DNA from: Rhizopus arrhizus
Lineage: Eukaryota > Mucoromycota > Mucoromycetes > Mucorales > Rhizopodaceae
DNA: 64,000 nucleotides
Reading direction: 5' to 3'
NCBI GenBank assembly: GCA_024220505.1
Contig: JAKZZE010000026.1
Coordinates: 496,001-560,000, forward strand
The notes below the pieces were generated by a model that was given only the letters and a program-made list of their open reading frames with translations, ran no database searches and was not told where the DNA came from. Every line of letters starts with the position of its first letter. Positions within the stretch are counted from its first letter, which is position 1. The translations under genes were made by a program, and so were the position numbers. Positions 33,994 through 45,059 of this stretch are shown piece by piece.

Positions 33994-35621
33994 CAGTAGC
34001 GGACAAAACTGGTGCACAAAAATTAAAATCAACATTGTATCTCCGCCATATGTCTGCGACTTTTGTGGCATATACCATCTGAAAGACAGTCTAAAATATA
34101 CATTATGTTATGTAAACCGGAACTGTGCCGGACATCCTTCAGGCATAAGGTCATTTTTAGTGATTTTTTGCATATTTCAATTTTCGCCAAAAATGTAGTG
34201 CTTGTCTAGCCTTCTTTCAATTTTCCCCATATCTCTCCCGTTTGCTTTCAGATTTCACAGCATATTAGTAAATTTTAGTAGCTCTTAAAAAATATATAAA
34301 ACTGTACTTATTTTGTATTTCCCATTGAATCCCCCCTTTTGTTTTTACCCTATTCACTATAACAAAGTACTAGCATTATATGTTTAAGAAAATAAGCAAC
34401 TGTAAAAACGAAACTCTGAGATCTCGAGCACGCCTAGTTCGTACGACAGCAGATATTCCTAGAGTAACAAGGATCTCTAAATGGACAATCAACAGGAGAA
34501 AGAGGGAAGAAAGAAACTTAATGTCTTGTGATCATGAAGGTCTCCCGCTTTTATTCTGAAAAGTTACTAGTTCAGTCATCAACCTAAAGCTTGGACAAGG
34601 TCCGTTACACACAGTTTCTGATGCTCAGCACATTTCGAGGACCTTAAGATACAGTATTAGCAGACTGTTAGTCTGAAGGCACTGTAGGAAGCTAGATTTT
34701 GAGTCCGGAAGTAAGGAATCGAAGAATTTCATCAGCTGTATAAGTCGGAAAAAGCGATGAATGTGGTATCACAACAAGCCATTGTATACTATAGAGGGCT
34801 GGAAGTCTGCTATCTTTAGCAATGAAACAAATATGAACATTATGGATGCAGATAGTATACACTAATATTGAAAGCAAGTCGAGCAACCTTAGCGATTTTT
34901 TCACGGTGATCAAACAATGAAGCATGCTGGCTTCTCTGTTATGTTTTAAGGCTGTATTAGATATTGAGGACCAGAATATGTGTGTCAGGTATACGATGGT
35001 ATAATGAACTCATAAATATACACATATATTTCGCTTACTTCATACCACAAAAGCCTAGCGTATAGTAGTCTAAAACGTCGTAATCTCTCGTTTCAGTATG
35101 ACAATGACACAAGGCACAAGTCAACGCATACCACAAACTCAATATTTGATAACAGCGCTTCTGTGCTACAAGTTTAGCCGCCACTAATCCCGGCCTAAGT
35201 CCGCTTAAGCATACCAGGTGGCAATTGATGGCAAAGGTATGATGATACGACACTAGATCAAAAAGGGTCGATGATCTTTGGAAAAGAGTAGTCAAAGAGC
35301 GGGTTCTTTTATTGAAAACGATATACACGCATATTATTAGCATATGCAAAGAAGAACATCCGATGATATCAAGAGATGAGATGATTATATAAAGTCTAAG
35401 GTCTTAGCCACTTTTGCGGTTTTTAGAAAATATAAAATTTTATAAATTTAAAACACGCTCATCGCTCAGTTTTAACACTGTCATGCTTAGAACATACATA
35501 AATTACAATGACTAGTATATCCTCCTTCTAGTACAGTTTCATGACTATTGCAATTACCATGAGCAGGTAATGGTAGTTAAAAGCTAAAAAAAGTTTTGTG
35601 CACCAGTTTTGTCCGCTACTG
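33994..35621 (+). mobile_element. 1.63-kb defective Tc1 element, copy 2
   Basis: Same ends as copy 1, TA flanks (33,992-33,993 and 35,622-35,623), 1,628 bp. It differs from copy 1 at only a handful of positions yet has the same internal stop codons, and its flanks are unrelated to those of copy 1. Confidence 0.9.
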
Positions 35622-37051
35622 TATGGTGGTACCTTTATAGTGCTACTATGTCATCTTTCCTTTTCTTAACCGTGAATTATTGAAATAAATTGGGAATCAA
35701 TAAACGTAAATACATCATAATCAACCATGTTTGTTCATCCCATCCCTATCAATTACTTTGAATTCACCTATAGCCAAACACCGAGGGACCTATTTTATAA
35801 GTGATACACTCAGAAGGAAAATAGGTGAAATGATTGAAAATTGAAGTATTATTTTTCGCTACGGCTGCTCGAGATTTTGTCAGACTGATTGCTTTCGGAT
35901 ATAAAACAATGAGTTTGATAGTTTTTGCATTCCATAAGTCAATTAATAGTATTAATTTGAGGCTTTTGTTGTTGTTTATCTAAAAAATTATTGACGTTAT
36001 CTTGCACATTTCTTTTGTATTTAAAAATCATTACTTATAAACTGGATCACAGACGTCTATTTCTGCCTAAATAGTAGCTCAAATGTAACCAGAAAAATTT
36101 GTATTGTCGTTGTGTATAAAAACTGGTTTTTTCTTTTAGATGTTCTTTGTTACATGCATATCGTTTTAAGCTGGTCTTTATGTAACAACTAGACTAAGTT
36201 TGTAAAACCCAACACAGCGATAAACAAAGGCTTATTTTTCCCTTTTTCTTTCAAACTGTTAAGGATAGGATTGTATTGTGTTCTAACTAGTCAAACTTAT
36301 ACCGCTAGAAAACAATATCAGAAACTTTTCTCATCATGATTAAAAAAAGCTTTACTGTGTTATCTCGTAAGAATAAAAAGACTATAAAATTCAACGAGAC
36401 TTAAAAAGTTCTATTTTTATTTAATATTATTGTATCTGGTATTTATATCCTTTTCATGAAGATTCAATTAAATCCTTTTCAAGATACTTTAATTAATTAC
36501 AGCTGTAGATCTAGCATGAATAAATTTTAGTATGAGGATCTGTTCCTGGTTATGCAAGTGGACTGTTTATAATTATTTAAGTAGATCTATTTTTCATTTA
36601 TGTCTCATTGCATCAGGAGCTATATTAAAACAACTTGTATTGAGTTAAAGGAGTGGAATTAGTTATGACCGAATAATAGAGAAAAGACTGTAATAAATCT
36701 TTGTAAAGCATTCACTACTCTGATTTCTTATAAATTGAATATGAATCATGTTTAAAGTATGTTGGGATACGACATTTACTGATTTATTTGATCAGAAACC
36801 ATTTTAAAACATAAAAGTAATCATAATAAAAAACAGCAAATTGATATATAAAAGATATTGTTTATTTGGGTGTTCAAACATCCCCGTTCTCCAATTCCTT
36901 TTTCAATCCTTATCGAAATCGACTCTTAATCACTGATCACAAATACTTAATCACCGACGCGGCTTGAAACATAAACTTTTTGTTGTTATTAGTATAAATA
37001 TAGCAAGAAATATTGACTTTGGCGCTATTTTGTATTTAGTATTGAAAAAAA
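35622..37051. other. Intergenic, nothing recognised
   Basis: About 1.4 kb of AT-rich DNA without a convincing frame, tRNA or terminal repeat. Probably includes the promoter of the gene that starts at 37,052. Confidence 0.45.
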
Positions 37052-38533
37052 ATGATTCTGGGTGAAGTAACCGATGCGATTATTGTTGTAGAACAGCAAC
37101 TGATTGTAATTGACATTGATAAATATAAGTCTTAATACAAGATCATAATTAAATAAAATAAAAATATAAGTTTATTTAAATAAGATCATACAATCAATTC
37201 CAATTAAACATATTCTTTTAGAATATGTTTTGTATTAATAAGAGTTCTTTGATAAGAAGAAGTATCAACTAAAATAACAAGATTCAATCCAATATCAGGA
37301 ATATTGTTAATCTTTCATATAATTGAAATAACGCGTAAAACAACGTTATTCAAATCAGTGAGGAATTCCCAGAATAAAAGATAATCTATGACAGACATAC
37401 AAAAGAACAAATGAAAAGTTTTCATAATCATAATTATAGATGACACTTGCTAAAGTACCTGAATATTAGAAGAACGCTTACAATAAAAGATATCAAGCCA
37501 CTCACTCAATAAGATATAAATACCTGTCTTCAATTAGAATAATTTTTACTTTAAACTTAAACTGAAATAAAGATCAGTCTCAAAAAGTATCCAAACTGTT
37601 TCTTTATTTTGTTTCTACCTTTTATTTTATTACCTTAACCATTATACAACAATTATTACTAGTTCACCTCTGTTCCGCATCAATTCCAGATCCGTATCTC
37701 TTGAATCGAAGTGCATTGATTCTGGCTCAAGAGTAAAACTCTATACTTCCCATCCTGCCCTGATGTATTACTTTATAAGATTTGCTGACACAGGCACTCG
37801 CCACAGCGTTGCTGGTAAAAAACCTTTGTCTTATACATCAATTTGCATGGCTAATCAGTTTTCTATTGTAGGCTCGTTAAATGTTTCAGCATATACTTTC
37901 GATGACAGCACTAAAGCTTTTGCCAACATAAGATTAAGTGTAACTGATGTACGTCCAATTCTTCAAGTTGACCATGATGGATTGGTTATCACTACTCAAG
38001 CCAAAAAAATCAGATCTCGAGATTTCCCAAAAACCCTTAATTTTTTAAAGATGAAATTTATTGTCTACAAGTATGTATGGGAGAACATACATGATAGCGA
38101 TATAGTATTTAATAGGGGCTTAAACGTGGAGGCTTTTGCGCTTCATCTAAGTGATATGTATGAAGATTTAGGTACTTAAACTGTTATGCAATATCTTTTA
38201 TACAACTGCATATTTTTACTGACTGTTTTGGATATTTTGATAGTTGGAAGACAGTTGATTGATTCAGGGCTAAATCCTGTTTTTGTAGAAGAACGAATCA
38301 CTCGACCTCAAAATGATCCAAACACAAACAGACCAGTACCTCGGGTTATGAAAACTATTTACAGCTTCAACACTGCTGTAAATAAAATGGACCGTTTATG
38401 GGATCATCCATCTTTTAGATACAATGCTCTCATCAACGATTCGTCCTCTTTTGATTCGGCTGTACTTCAAAATGATTCACATGGTGACAATAATGATACG
38501 GGCAGCCCTCATTCTTCAACAATGGACGATTAG
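37052..38533 (+). pseudogene. Hypothetical gene interrupted by solo LTR
   Basis: The ATG at 37,052 opens a frame (MILGEVTDAII) that runs into LTR-A copy 3 at 37,084. Deleting the LTR and one copy of the ATTAT duplication joins it in frame to 37,657-38,171. A 72-bp intron (38,172-38,243, GTACTT..ATAG) leads to 38,244-38,533, giving 837 nt (278 aa plus stop). The exact closing of the frame is strong evidence that this is one former gene. The middle (FANIRLSVTDVRPILQVDHD) is beta-strand-like. The C-terminus is acidic and Ser/Asp/Asn-rich. No family recognised; a ssDNA-binding accessory protein of a Helitron is one speculative idea. Confidence 0.7.
37084..37651 (+). repeat. LTR family A, copy 3, solo, TSD ATTAT
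   Basis: 568 bp, TGTTGTAGAACAG to CAACA, bracketed by ATTAT at 37,079-37,083 and 37,652-37,656. Nearly identical to copies 1 and 2. Inserted at codon 11 of the gene starting at 37,052. Confidence 0.95.
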
Positions 38534-38791
38534 TTTTTTTTTTTTTTTTTCACAAATAAAGGGTGGCACAATGATTGTTTAAGTTTTGAATGTTATTTGT
38601 ATATTTTACTTTAATAAGTAATGAACGAGACCTCGATTAAAAAAACAAATAATGTTATTACCATGTAGCTCATAGTATTAATCAAGCAAAACAATAACAT
38701 GATCCTTTAAGTAAATTATTTTATGAATATAAAAGAGCTTCAATTTTAGTTTTTGGAAGGTTCAAATTTATTTTTATAAATTTTTTTTTCA
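38534..38791. other. Short intergenic spacer with poly-T
   Basis: Poly-T run just after the stop at 38,533 and AT-rich DNA; no feature recognised. Confidence 0.4.
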
Positions 38792-38966
38792 ATGTTCTTC
38801 GCTTTTCGCTTAACTGATAATAACCTTTCTTCTTTTACCCGGGCTCAGAAAAAGCAAGTCCTTGCTTTTAAAGACTTTGTTATGCAAAAACCTGACGGTT
38901 TTTGTTGTGTTTGTCTTAATGTGCTTTATCCTGAAGATCAATTTTTTAGAAGCATTAGTAATGTTA
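38792..38966 (+). pseudogene. N-terminal fragment with CxxC, cut by Tc1
   Basis: The frame reads SSFTRAQKKQVLAFKDFVMQ then FCCVCLNVLYPEDQFF and is cut by the Tc1 element at 38,967. A short helical start followed by a CxxC pair is reminiscent of the N-termini of Helitron Rep/Hel proteins in fungi, but this is a weak resemblance from memory. The continuation is not found on the other side of the transposon, so the gene is truncated. Confidence 0.3.
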
Positions 38967-40569
38967 CAGTAAGGGACAAAATCAGTCCGTTTTTTGGTTT
39001 TTTCGCAATGCCTCGCCGGGAATTAAGCTTAGAGCTCTGCTTTGCTGACGAAAAATTTGTCTCTTCCTTCAACAAAGTTGACAATATTTGTCGGAAATGG
39101 TATTTTTTATTTTCCGCCATGTTATAAGAAGATATATTGAAAATAATGTATTTTTATTTTTTTGAATTTCGATTAGTACTTGGTATCGCGGCCCTTACGC
39201 TGGATTACGTCCCGAACTCGACGGGGCATAGAGTGAATAAGGTTTCTACAGTACTCTGGAGTTGCTAGGTCATACCAAAGCTTCGAAACCCGGTCAAAAA
39301 ATGCTTGGTCAGTCTCAACCACAGAAGAAGGTGGTCTTGTCATCTGTTCCTTCTTTTTAAGCATGGCCCATGCATTTTCAATTGGGTTAAGGTCAGGGGA
39401 GTATGCTGGCCAACTCAGGAGCTTAATCTTGTTCTTTTGGAACCATTTTGAAGGAGCTGAAGCACAATGGATGCTTGCATTATCTTGTTGAAAGATCATG
39501 TCCTTACTTTGCAGGCCATAATACTTCAATGTCTCCTTGTATTCCTCCTCAAGTACTGACGTGTATAGCTCACCATTTACATTACTTTGTAGCCAGGACA
39601 TGTAGCCCCCTCCATGTATAGTTATGCAACTCCAAAGCATGATCCCGCCTCCTCCATAAGCATGTTTCTTTTTGTAGTGATGGTCTCGATAAGGTGCATT
39701 ATCCTCTTTCCAAGCGTATTCTAGGCCATTAGACCCTCTTTTTTGGATCTTTGTCTCATCAGAAAAGACAACGCGTTCCCAATCAGTCTCGGACCAGTCT
39801 TTATGAGCCTTTGCCCAATCATATCGTGCCTTTTGCTTGTCATTATTAAGTGGAAGTACCGTCTTTTTCTTAGTCGATTTTAGACCTTTGCGTTTCAAAG
39901 TACGAGCAATTGTTTTTGGATTGACCATTTGATCTGGTTTTTTAACGCCAAAGGAAGCATCGGCTGCGCTTTTAGATAAGCCAAGTCTTATGTCTCTAGC
40001 TGCTTTGGTTTCCTCCCTAGGTGTGAGTAAATGATGTCTACCCGCGCTATTTTTTGACTGCAACTTGGTTTTCCTTGAAATTCTTCGAATCATGGACTTT
40101 CCACAGCCTACTTTTTTTTTAATTACATCCCATGGAATGGAGTGGTTCAACATGTTTTCAATTTGGGCATGTTTGTCGGCATTCTTTGCTGTCATGGCGT
40201 GTTTGGCTAATCTGAGATGAGGTAAATGAGGAAAAAGAAAAAATGTAAAAAAATAAAAGAAGCTAAAATATGAGAACACGTTAGCGTTCACTGACGTCAT
40301 AAGACGTACCAAACTAAATCTCAAGTCAGTCCAGTGACTGTTTCTGGAGATATGGTGTCTAATGCAAAATCGGGCGTTAGCAACAATCACGGAAAATCAC
40401 TTTTTCCGCCATAACTACAGAGAAAATGGTGGTAGAAGCAATTAGGTTACACCAATAATTTTGTCTAGCTTGCATGCAAATGTTTCGTCAGCAAAGCGAA
40501 GCCCTAAGTTTAATTCCCGGCGAGGCATTGCGAAAAAACCAAAAAACGGACTGATTTTGTCCCTTACTG
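38967..40569 (-). mobile_element. Tc1 element D, apparently intact
   Basis: Ends CAGTAAGGGACAAAATCAGT and inverse, TA on both sides (38,965-38,966 and 40,570-40,571), 1,603 bp, inverted repeats of about 100 bp. Carries one uninterrupted transposase. The two flanks belong to unrelated sequences. Confidence 0.9.
39173..40195 (-). CDS. Tc1 transposase D (intact, DD34E)
   Basis: 340 aa if started at MTAKNADKHAQ (40,195). The upstream in-frame extension to 40,390 is hydrophobic and Phe-rich, lies toward the inverted repeat and is unlikely to be coding. N-terminal helix-turn-helix region (VIKKKVGCGKSMIRRISRK), GRHHLLTPREETKAAR hinge with second DNA-binding helices, then the DDE core: VVFSDETK, MIFQQDNASIHCASAP and SPDLNPIENAW with 34 residues between the second Asp and the Glu. 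KHTS of most relatives is replaced by IHCAS. Ends KGRDTKY. No stop or frameshift, so the element may be active. Confidence 0.92.
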   Translation of the reverse strand: MTAKNADKHAQIENMLNHSIPWDVIKKKVGCGKSMIRRISRKTKLQSKNSAGRHHLLTPREETKAARDIRLGLSKSAADASFGVKKPDQMVNPKTIARTLKRKGLKSTKKKTVLPLNNDKQKARYDWAKAHKDWSETDWERVVFSDETKIQKRGSNGLEYAWKEDNAPYRDHHYKKKHAYGGGGIMLWSCITIHGGGYMSWLQSNVNGELYTSVLEEEYKETLKYYGLQSKDMIFQQDNASIHCASAPSKWFQKNKIKLLSWPAYSPDLNPIENAWAMLKKKEQMTRPPSSVVETDQAFFDRVSKLWYDLATPEYCRNLIHSMPRRVRDVIQRKGRDTKY

Positions 40570-40571
40570 TA

Positions 40572-41236
40572 TCATAGCCAAGTTCAGCCAGCTCCCAGCA
40601 TACCTCTTTGGCAGTATTTGGACCCCTTTAACGAATTTTCTTTTGCTTAACCGCTTCGTCACTTTGGAGTTTATTGTAGGTCTACCACATGTATTTATTG
40701 TCCTGTTTAAAAACAACCTTCTAAAGTAACTACTAACAGTTGATTTATGTACTCCAGTCTCCTTAGCAATAGCGTACGCTGATGTGGGCTCAGTTAATGC
40801 TTGTTTGAGATTGTTTACTTTCTCGTTTGATAGTCGTTTAGGCATGTGGTTGATGATAGGGTAAAAAAGATAAATAGTGCAAGCAAGACAATTTAAAATT
40901 TAAAATAAAGGAATTGCAAGCGTCTTTATATACTGCTAACATTCTTACGATGTCAAGGATGTGAATTCATACGATAACAATCGGCTGGGTCGTATTAAAA
41001 TTCGTTATTCCAAACATATGTAAACAAGTAAAAAATGCCAGATGTTTATAACATTCCCTTTAACTATATCAAATTCCGCCAATAACCATTGTCCATATCA
41101 GATAATCGACGAATAAATGCCCCTTCTAGTGAGGTACAAACAATCAAAGTTTGAGATAGTTTGGTGCAGTATCCATAGACAACCAGCTGTAAAACCGGTA
41201 TTTTGCAATTCCTTGCAGCAATTTTTTGACCTACTG
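40572..41236 (-). pseudogene. Tc1 remnant, N-terminal DNA-binding part only
   Basis: Minus-strand frame 40,845-40,572 encodes MPKRLSNEKVNNLKQAL and a helix-turn-helix (AYAIAKETGVHKSTVSSYFR), then is lost at element D. To its right lies a terminal repeat that ends GACCTACTG next to TA (41,237-41,238), so this is the 5' third of a Tc1 element with terminus CAGTAGGTCAAAAAATTGC. The catalytic domain is absent. Confidence 0.65.
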
Positions 41237-41238
41237 TA

Positions 41239-41856
41239 AGGTGTCATCACATACAAATAGATGAATCTAAGTTTGGCAAGCGCAAAACCCATCGTGGTCA
41301 TCGTGTAGAAGGTATCTGGGTCTTTGGTATGGTTGAGTGCTTGGTCCCCATCAACGAAGCAGATCGATTTTACACCTACACTGATCATCGAACTGGCGAA
41401 CAAGAGCTAAGACCTAGGTACGAAGCAGGACGCAAATTCTTTTGCACCGTCCCTAATCGAACAGCGGCAACACTCTTGCCCATCATTTATGACAACTGCC
41501 AGCGTGGGTCAACCATTAGATCTGATGGATGGAGAGCATATTCCGGTCTGCACCCTAGGGAAGAGCATGACGAAAATACTGGCGAGATACTTGACAACAC
41601 AAGAGCTTACAATGATGGCAACTTCTTTTTTCAAGACATCAGGTTGTTAATCATTCCTTAGACTTTGCCACAGTAGATCAAGTTCAAGGTAACCAAGGCG
41701 AGTATTCTGGCTTGCCAATATCTGGTAAGATTCATACCAACATGATCGAAAGTATGTGGGCTCCTTTGAAAGCATTGATCAAGCCTCGTAACCGAACCAA
41801 AAAGAACTGTTACAAACGCATCTTGGAGTATCTTTGGCGAAGCGAAAATGGAGGTA
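41239..41856 (+). pseudogene. Merlin/ISXO2-like transposase fragment
   Basis: Plus-strand frame with the IS1595/ISXO2-like (eukaryotic Merlin) DDE core: DESKFGKRKTHRGHRVEG from 41,260, NRTAATLLPIIYDNCQRGS followed by RSDGWRAYSGL near 41,520. After a one-base shift in a T run near 41,630 comes VVNHSLDFA, then KIHTNMIESMWAPLKALIKP (41,730-41,790). The three acidic residues lie in DES, SDGW and MIES. The protein stops where the 1.63-kb element copy 3 starts at 41,857. N-terminus, C-terminus and terminal repeats of the Merlin element are missing. Confidence 0.75.
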
Positions 41857-43486
41857 CAGTAGCGGACAAAACTGGTGCACAAAACTTTTTTTCAGCTTTT
41901 AACTACCATTACCTGCTCATGGTAGTTGCAATAGTCATGAAACTGTACTAGAAGGAGGATATACTAGTCATTGTAATTTATGTATGTTCTAAGCATGACA
42001 GTGTTAAAACTGAGCGATGAGCGTGTTTTAAATTTATAAAATTTTATATTTTCTAAAAACCGCAAAAGTGGCTAAGACCTTAGACTTTATATAATCATCT
42101 CATCTCTTGATATCATCGGATGTTCTTCTTTGCATATGCTAATAATATGCGTGTATATCATTTTCAGTAAAAGAACCCGGCTCTTTAACTATTCTTTTCC
42201 AAAGATCATCGACCCTTTTTGATCTAGTGTCGTATCATCATACCTTTGCCATCAATTGCCACCTGGCATGCTTAAGCGGACTTAGGCCGGGATTAGTGGC
42301 GGCTAAACTTGTAGCACAGAAGCGCTGTTATCAAATATTGAGTTTGTGACATGCGTTGACTTGTGCCTTGTGTCATTGTCATACTGAAACGAGAGATTAC
42401 GACGTTTTAGACTACTATACGCTAGGCTTTTGTGGTATGAAGTAAGCGAAATATATGTGTATATTTATGAGTTCATTATACCATCGTATACCTGACACAC
42501 ATATTCTGGTCCTCAATATCTAATACAGCCTTAAAACGTAACAGAGCAGCCAGCATGCTTCATTGTTTGATCACCGTGAAAAAATCGCTAAGGTTGCTCG
42601 ACTTGCTTTCAATATTAGTGTATACTATCTGCATCCATAATGTTCATCTTTGTTTCATTGCTAAAGATAGAAGACTTCCAGCCCTCTATAGTATAGAATG
42701 GCTTGTCGTGATACCACATTCATCGCTTTTTCCGACTTATACAGCTGATGAAATTCTTCGATTCCTTACTTCCAGACTCAAAATCTAGCTTCCTACTGTG
42801 CCTTTAGACTGACAGTCTGCTAACACTGTATCTTAAGGTCCTCAAAATGTGCTGAGCATCAGGAACTGTGTGTAGCGGACCTTGTCCAAGCTCTAGGTTG
42901 ATGACTGAACTAATAACTTTTCAGGCTAATAGCGGAATACCTTCATGATCACAAGACATTAAGTTTCTTTCTTCCCTCTTTCTCCTGTTGATTGTCCATT
43001 TAGAGATTCTTGTTACTCTAGGAATATCTGTTGTCGTACGAACTAAGTGTATTCGAGATCTCAGAGTTTCATTTTTACAGTTGCTTATTTTCTTAAACAT
43101 ATAAGGCTAGTACTTTGTTATAGTGAATAGGGTAAAAACAAAAGGGGGGGCTCAATGGGAAATACAAAATAAGTACAGTTTTATATATTTTTTAAGAGCT
43201 ACTAGAATTTACTAATCTGCTGTGAAATCTGAAAGCAAACGGGAGAGATTTGGGGAAAATTGAAAGAAGGCTAGACAAGCACTACATTTTTGGCGAAAAT
43301 TGAAATATGCAAAAAATCACTAAAAATGACCTTATGCCTGAGGGATGTCCGGCACAGTTCCGGTTTACATAACGTAATGTATATTTTAGACTGTCTTTCA
43401 GATGGTATATACCACAAAAGTCGCAGACATATGGCGGAGATACAATGTTAATTTTAAGTTTTGTGCACCAGTTTTGTCCGCTACTG
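41857..43486 (-). mobile_element. 1.63-kb defective Tc1 element, copy 3 (inverted)
   Basis: Same terminal repeats, inverted orientation, TA flanks (41,855-41,856 and 43,487-43,488), 1,630 bp. More diverged from copies 1 and 2 than they are from each other, but the same dead transposase is recognisable. Its left neighbour is the Merlin fragment and its right neighbour a gag gene. Confidence 0.9.
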
Positions 43487-43488
43487 TA

Positions 43489-44969
43489 AGGAACTGCTCT
43501 GGTAACTTCGGGTGGTTTATCAGGTCTGATGGCAGTATATAAGTCTTTCTCGTATCTATTTTCATTTTCTGTTAGGATGGCATTTAAATGTTGTGTTTGT
43601 TTTTGTGATTGTTGTTTGGTTTCGTTAATGGATTTTGTTTGATTTTGGGTATTCGATTGACCATTGCTTTCGTTATTAAAAACAATCGACCCATCTAGTT
43701 TTTTGAAGGCTGATTTTGTGCAGATGGTTGCAAAGGAAGTTCATCATTTTGATTACTGTTGGGTTGATTACGATATCGGCTGTTGTAATTAGATCTTTCA
43801 TATCCATTATTATAGTTATTTCTGAATCTATTATTGTGTCCATTATAGTTGTTATTTCCGTTGTAGTCGATGTTTCGATTATTGTTATAACCGTTATTGC
43901 TATAATAGTTATGGTTACTATTATTATTGTTGTTATATCTTTGATAATTGTCTTTAACGTTGGGATTATAATTGTTGAAATTGTTATAGTTGTTGCGAGC
44001 ATTGCGATTGTAAGGTCGATTATGTTGATCATGTATATTCAATTCGTTGCGCATAGCTTGTTGAATCATATTAAGAATCTCTTGTTGATTATTGAGATGA
44101 GTATGACCGTGATGATACCTAGTTGAATGATTCACATGATATTGGGTGTCATTAGGATAACCTACTACTTCCATTGTTGACAACCGATTAACTCCTGTTG
44201 TAACATTGGTATTGGTAGCTAGATTTCCTGATGATTTACCAAATATTTGAACATCACTGACTGGTAAAATTTGTGCAGGTCTTTCATCAATATCTACAAG
44301 CTCAACATTATGATTATTTATGTTGTATCGACCAGCATGTGCATTATCGTTGTGATATAGCAAGACATTGTTAATGTTTCGAGGTATGAAGGGGTTGTCG
44401 ACCATGGCAATCTTACGAGGTCTATTTGCGTTCCACCATCCTTCAGAATGTGTGAGCCAGTCTTTAAAGTTCTTGGAACTGCTTTGTATGCAGAAATTTT
44501 TTATTTCGTTTAGTAATCCAGCACGGAATCTGCTTTCTATCAATGCTTCATTATCAATATTGGCCAAATCGGCTGCTTCTCTTAACCTTGCAAGAAATAT
44601 TTGTGGATGCTCTTGTTCTCCTTGGAACATATCATTAAATTCCATTTCATAGCTTTGTATTAGTTCCGGGGTGATATAATGATTCTTGAGTGCCTCTATT
44701 GCTTGGTCATACTTGATCTCTGGCTGTTCTTTTAAAATAACACGTTCAAAGTAGACTTTGGCAGCACGTCTTAGTTGTGATTTGAGAATGGCTATTTTTC
44801 TTGATTCTCCCTGCGTATTATTAACTGCAAGTTAGGAGTCTAGGATTTCTTGAAAATGACGGAAATCTTCTCCTTCATATCCGTAAAATTCGATGAGTCT
44901 TGGTCTATAACCTTGTATTACGCTTTGGTTGCTGACTGAAGCCAACACGTTAGGTCCTGTAGTTGTCAT
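43489..44969 (-). pseudogene. Retrotransposon gag, one nonsense codon, truncated
   Basis: Minus-strand gene from ATG 44,969. The first 45 residues (SNQSVIQGYRPRLIEFYGYE) lead to a TAA at 44,834-44,832, after which the frame continues open to a stop at 43,695. The retrotrans_gag-like helical core contains YFERVILKEQPEIKYDQAIE, FLARLREAADLANIDNEALI and FKDWLTHSEGWW. The last 120 residues are an Asn/Tyr/Arg-rich tail. A further shifted segment to 43,489 (ENENRYEKDLYTAIRPD) leads toward pol but is cut by copy 3. No zinc knuckle was seen. Long Ile-rich plus-strand frames over the tail are shadows. Confidence 0.7.
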
Positions 44970-45059
44970 TGCTGCTAATAAGTGTTTTGAGATTGTTGGT
45001 TCGATTTTGAGTAAATTTTTTTTGAATAAGTCTGTTGATTTCTTGATAGTTTTTAAGTA

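Noticed and set aside
43676..44126. Ile/Thr-rich and Ile/Val-rich frames of 118 and 136 aa
   Set aside because: Alternative frames of the Asn/Tyr-rich gag tail; composition follows from AAT/AAC repeats.
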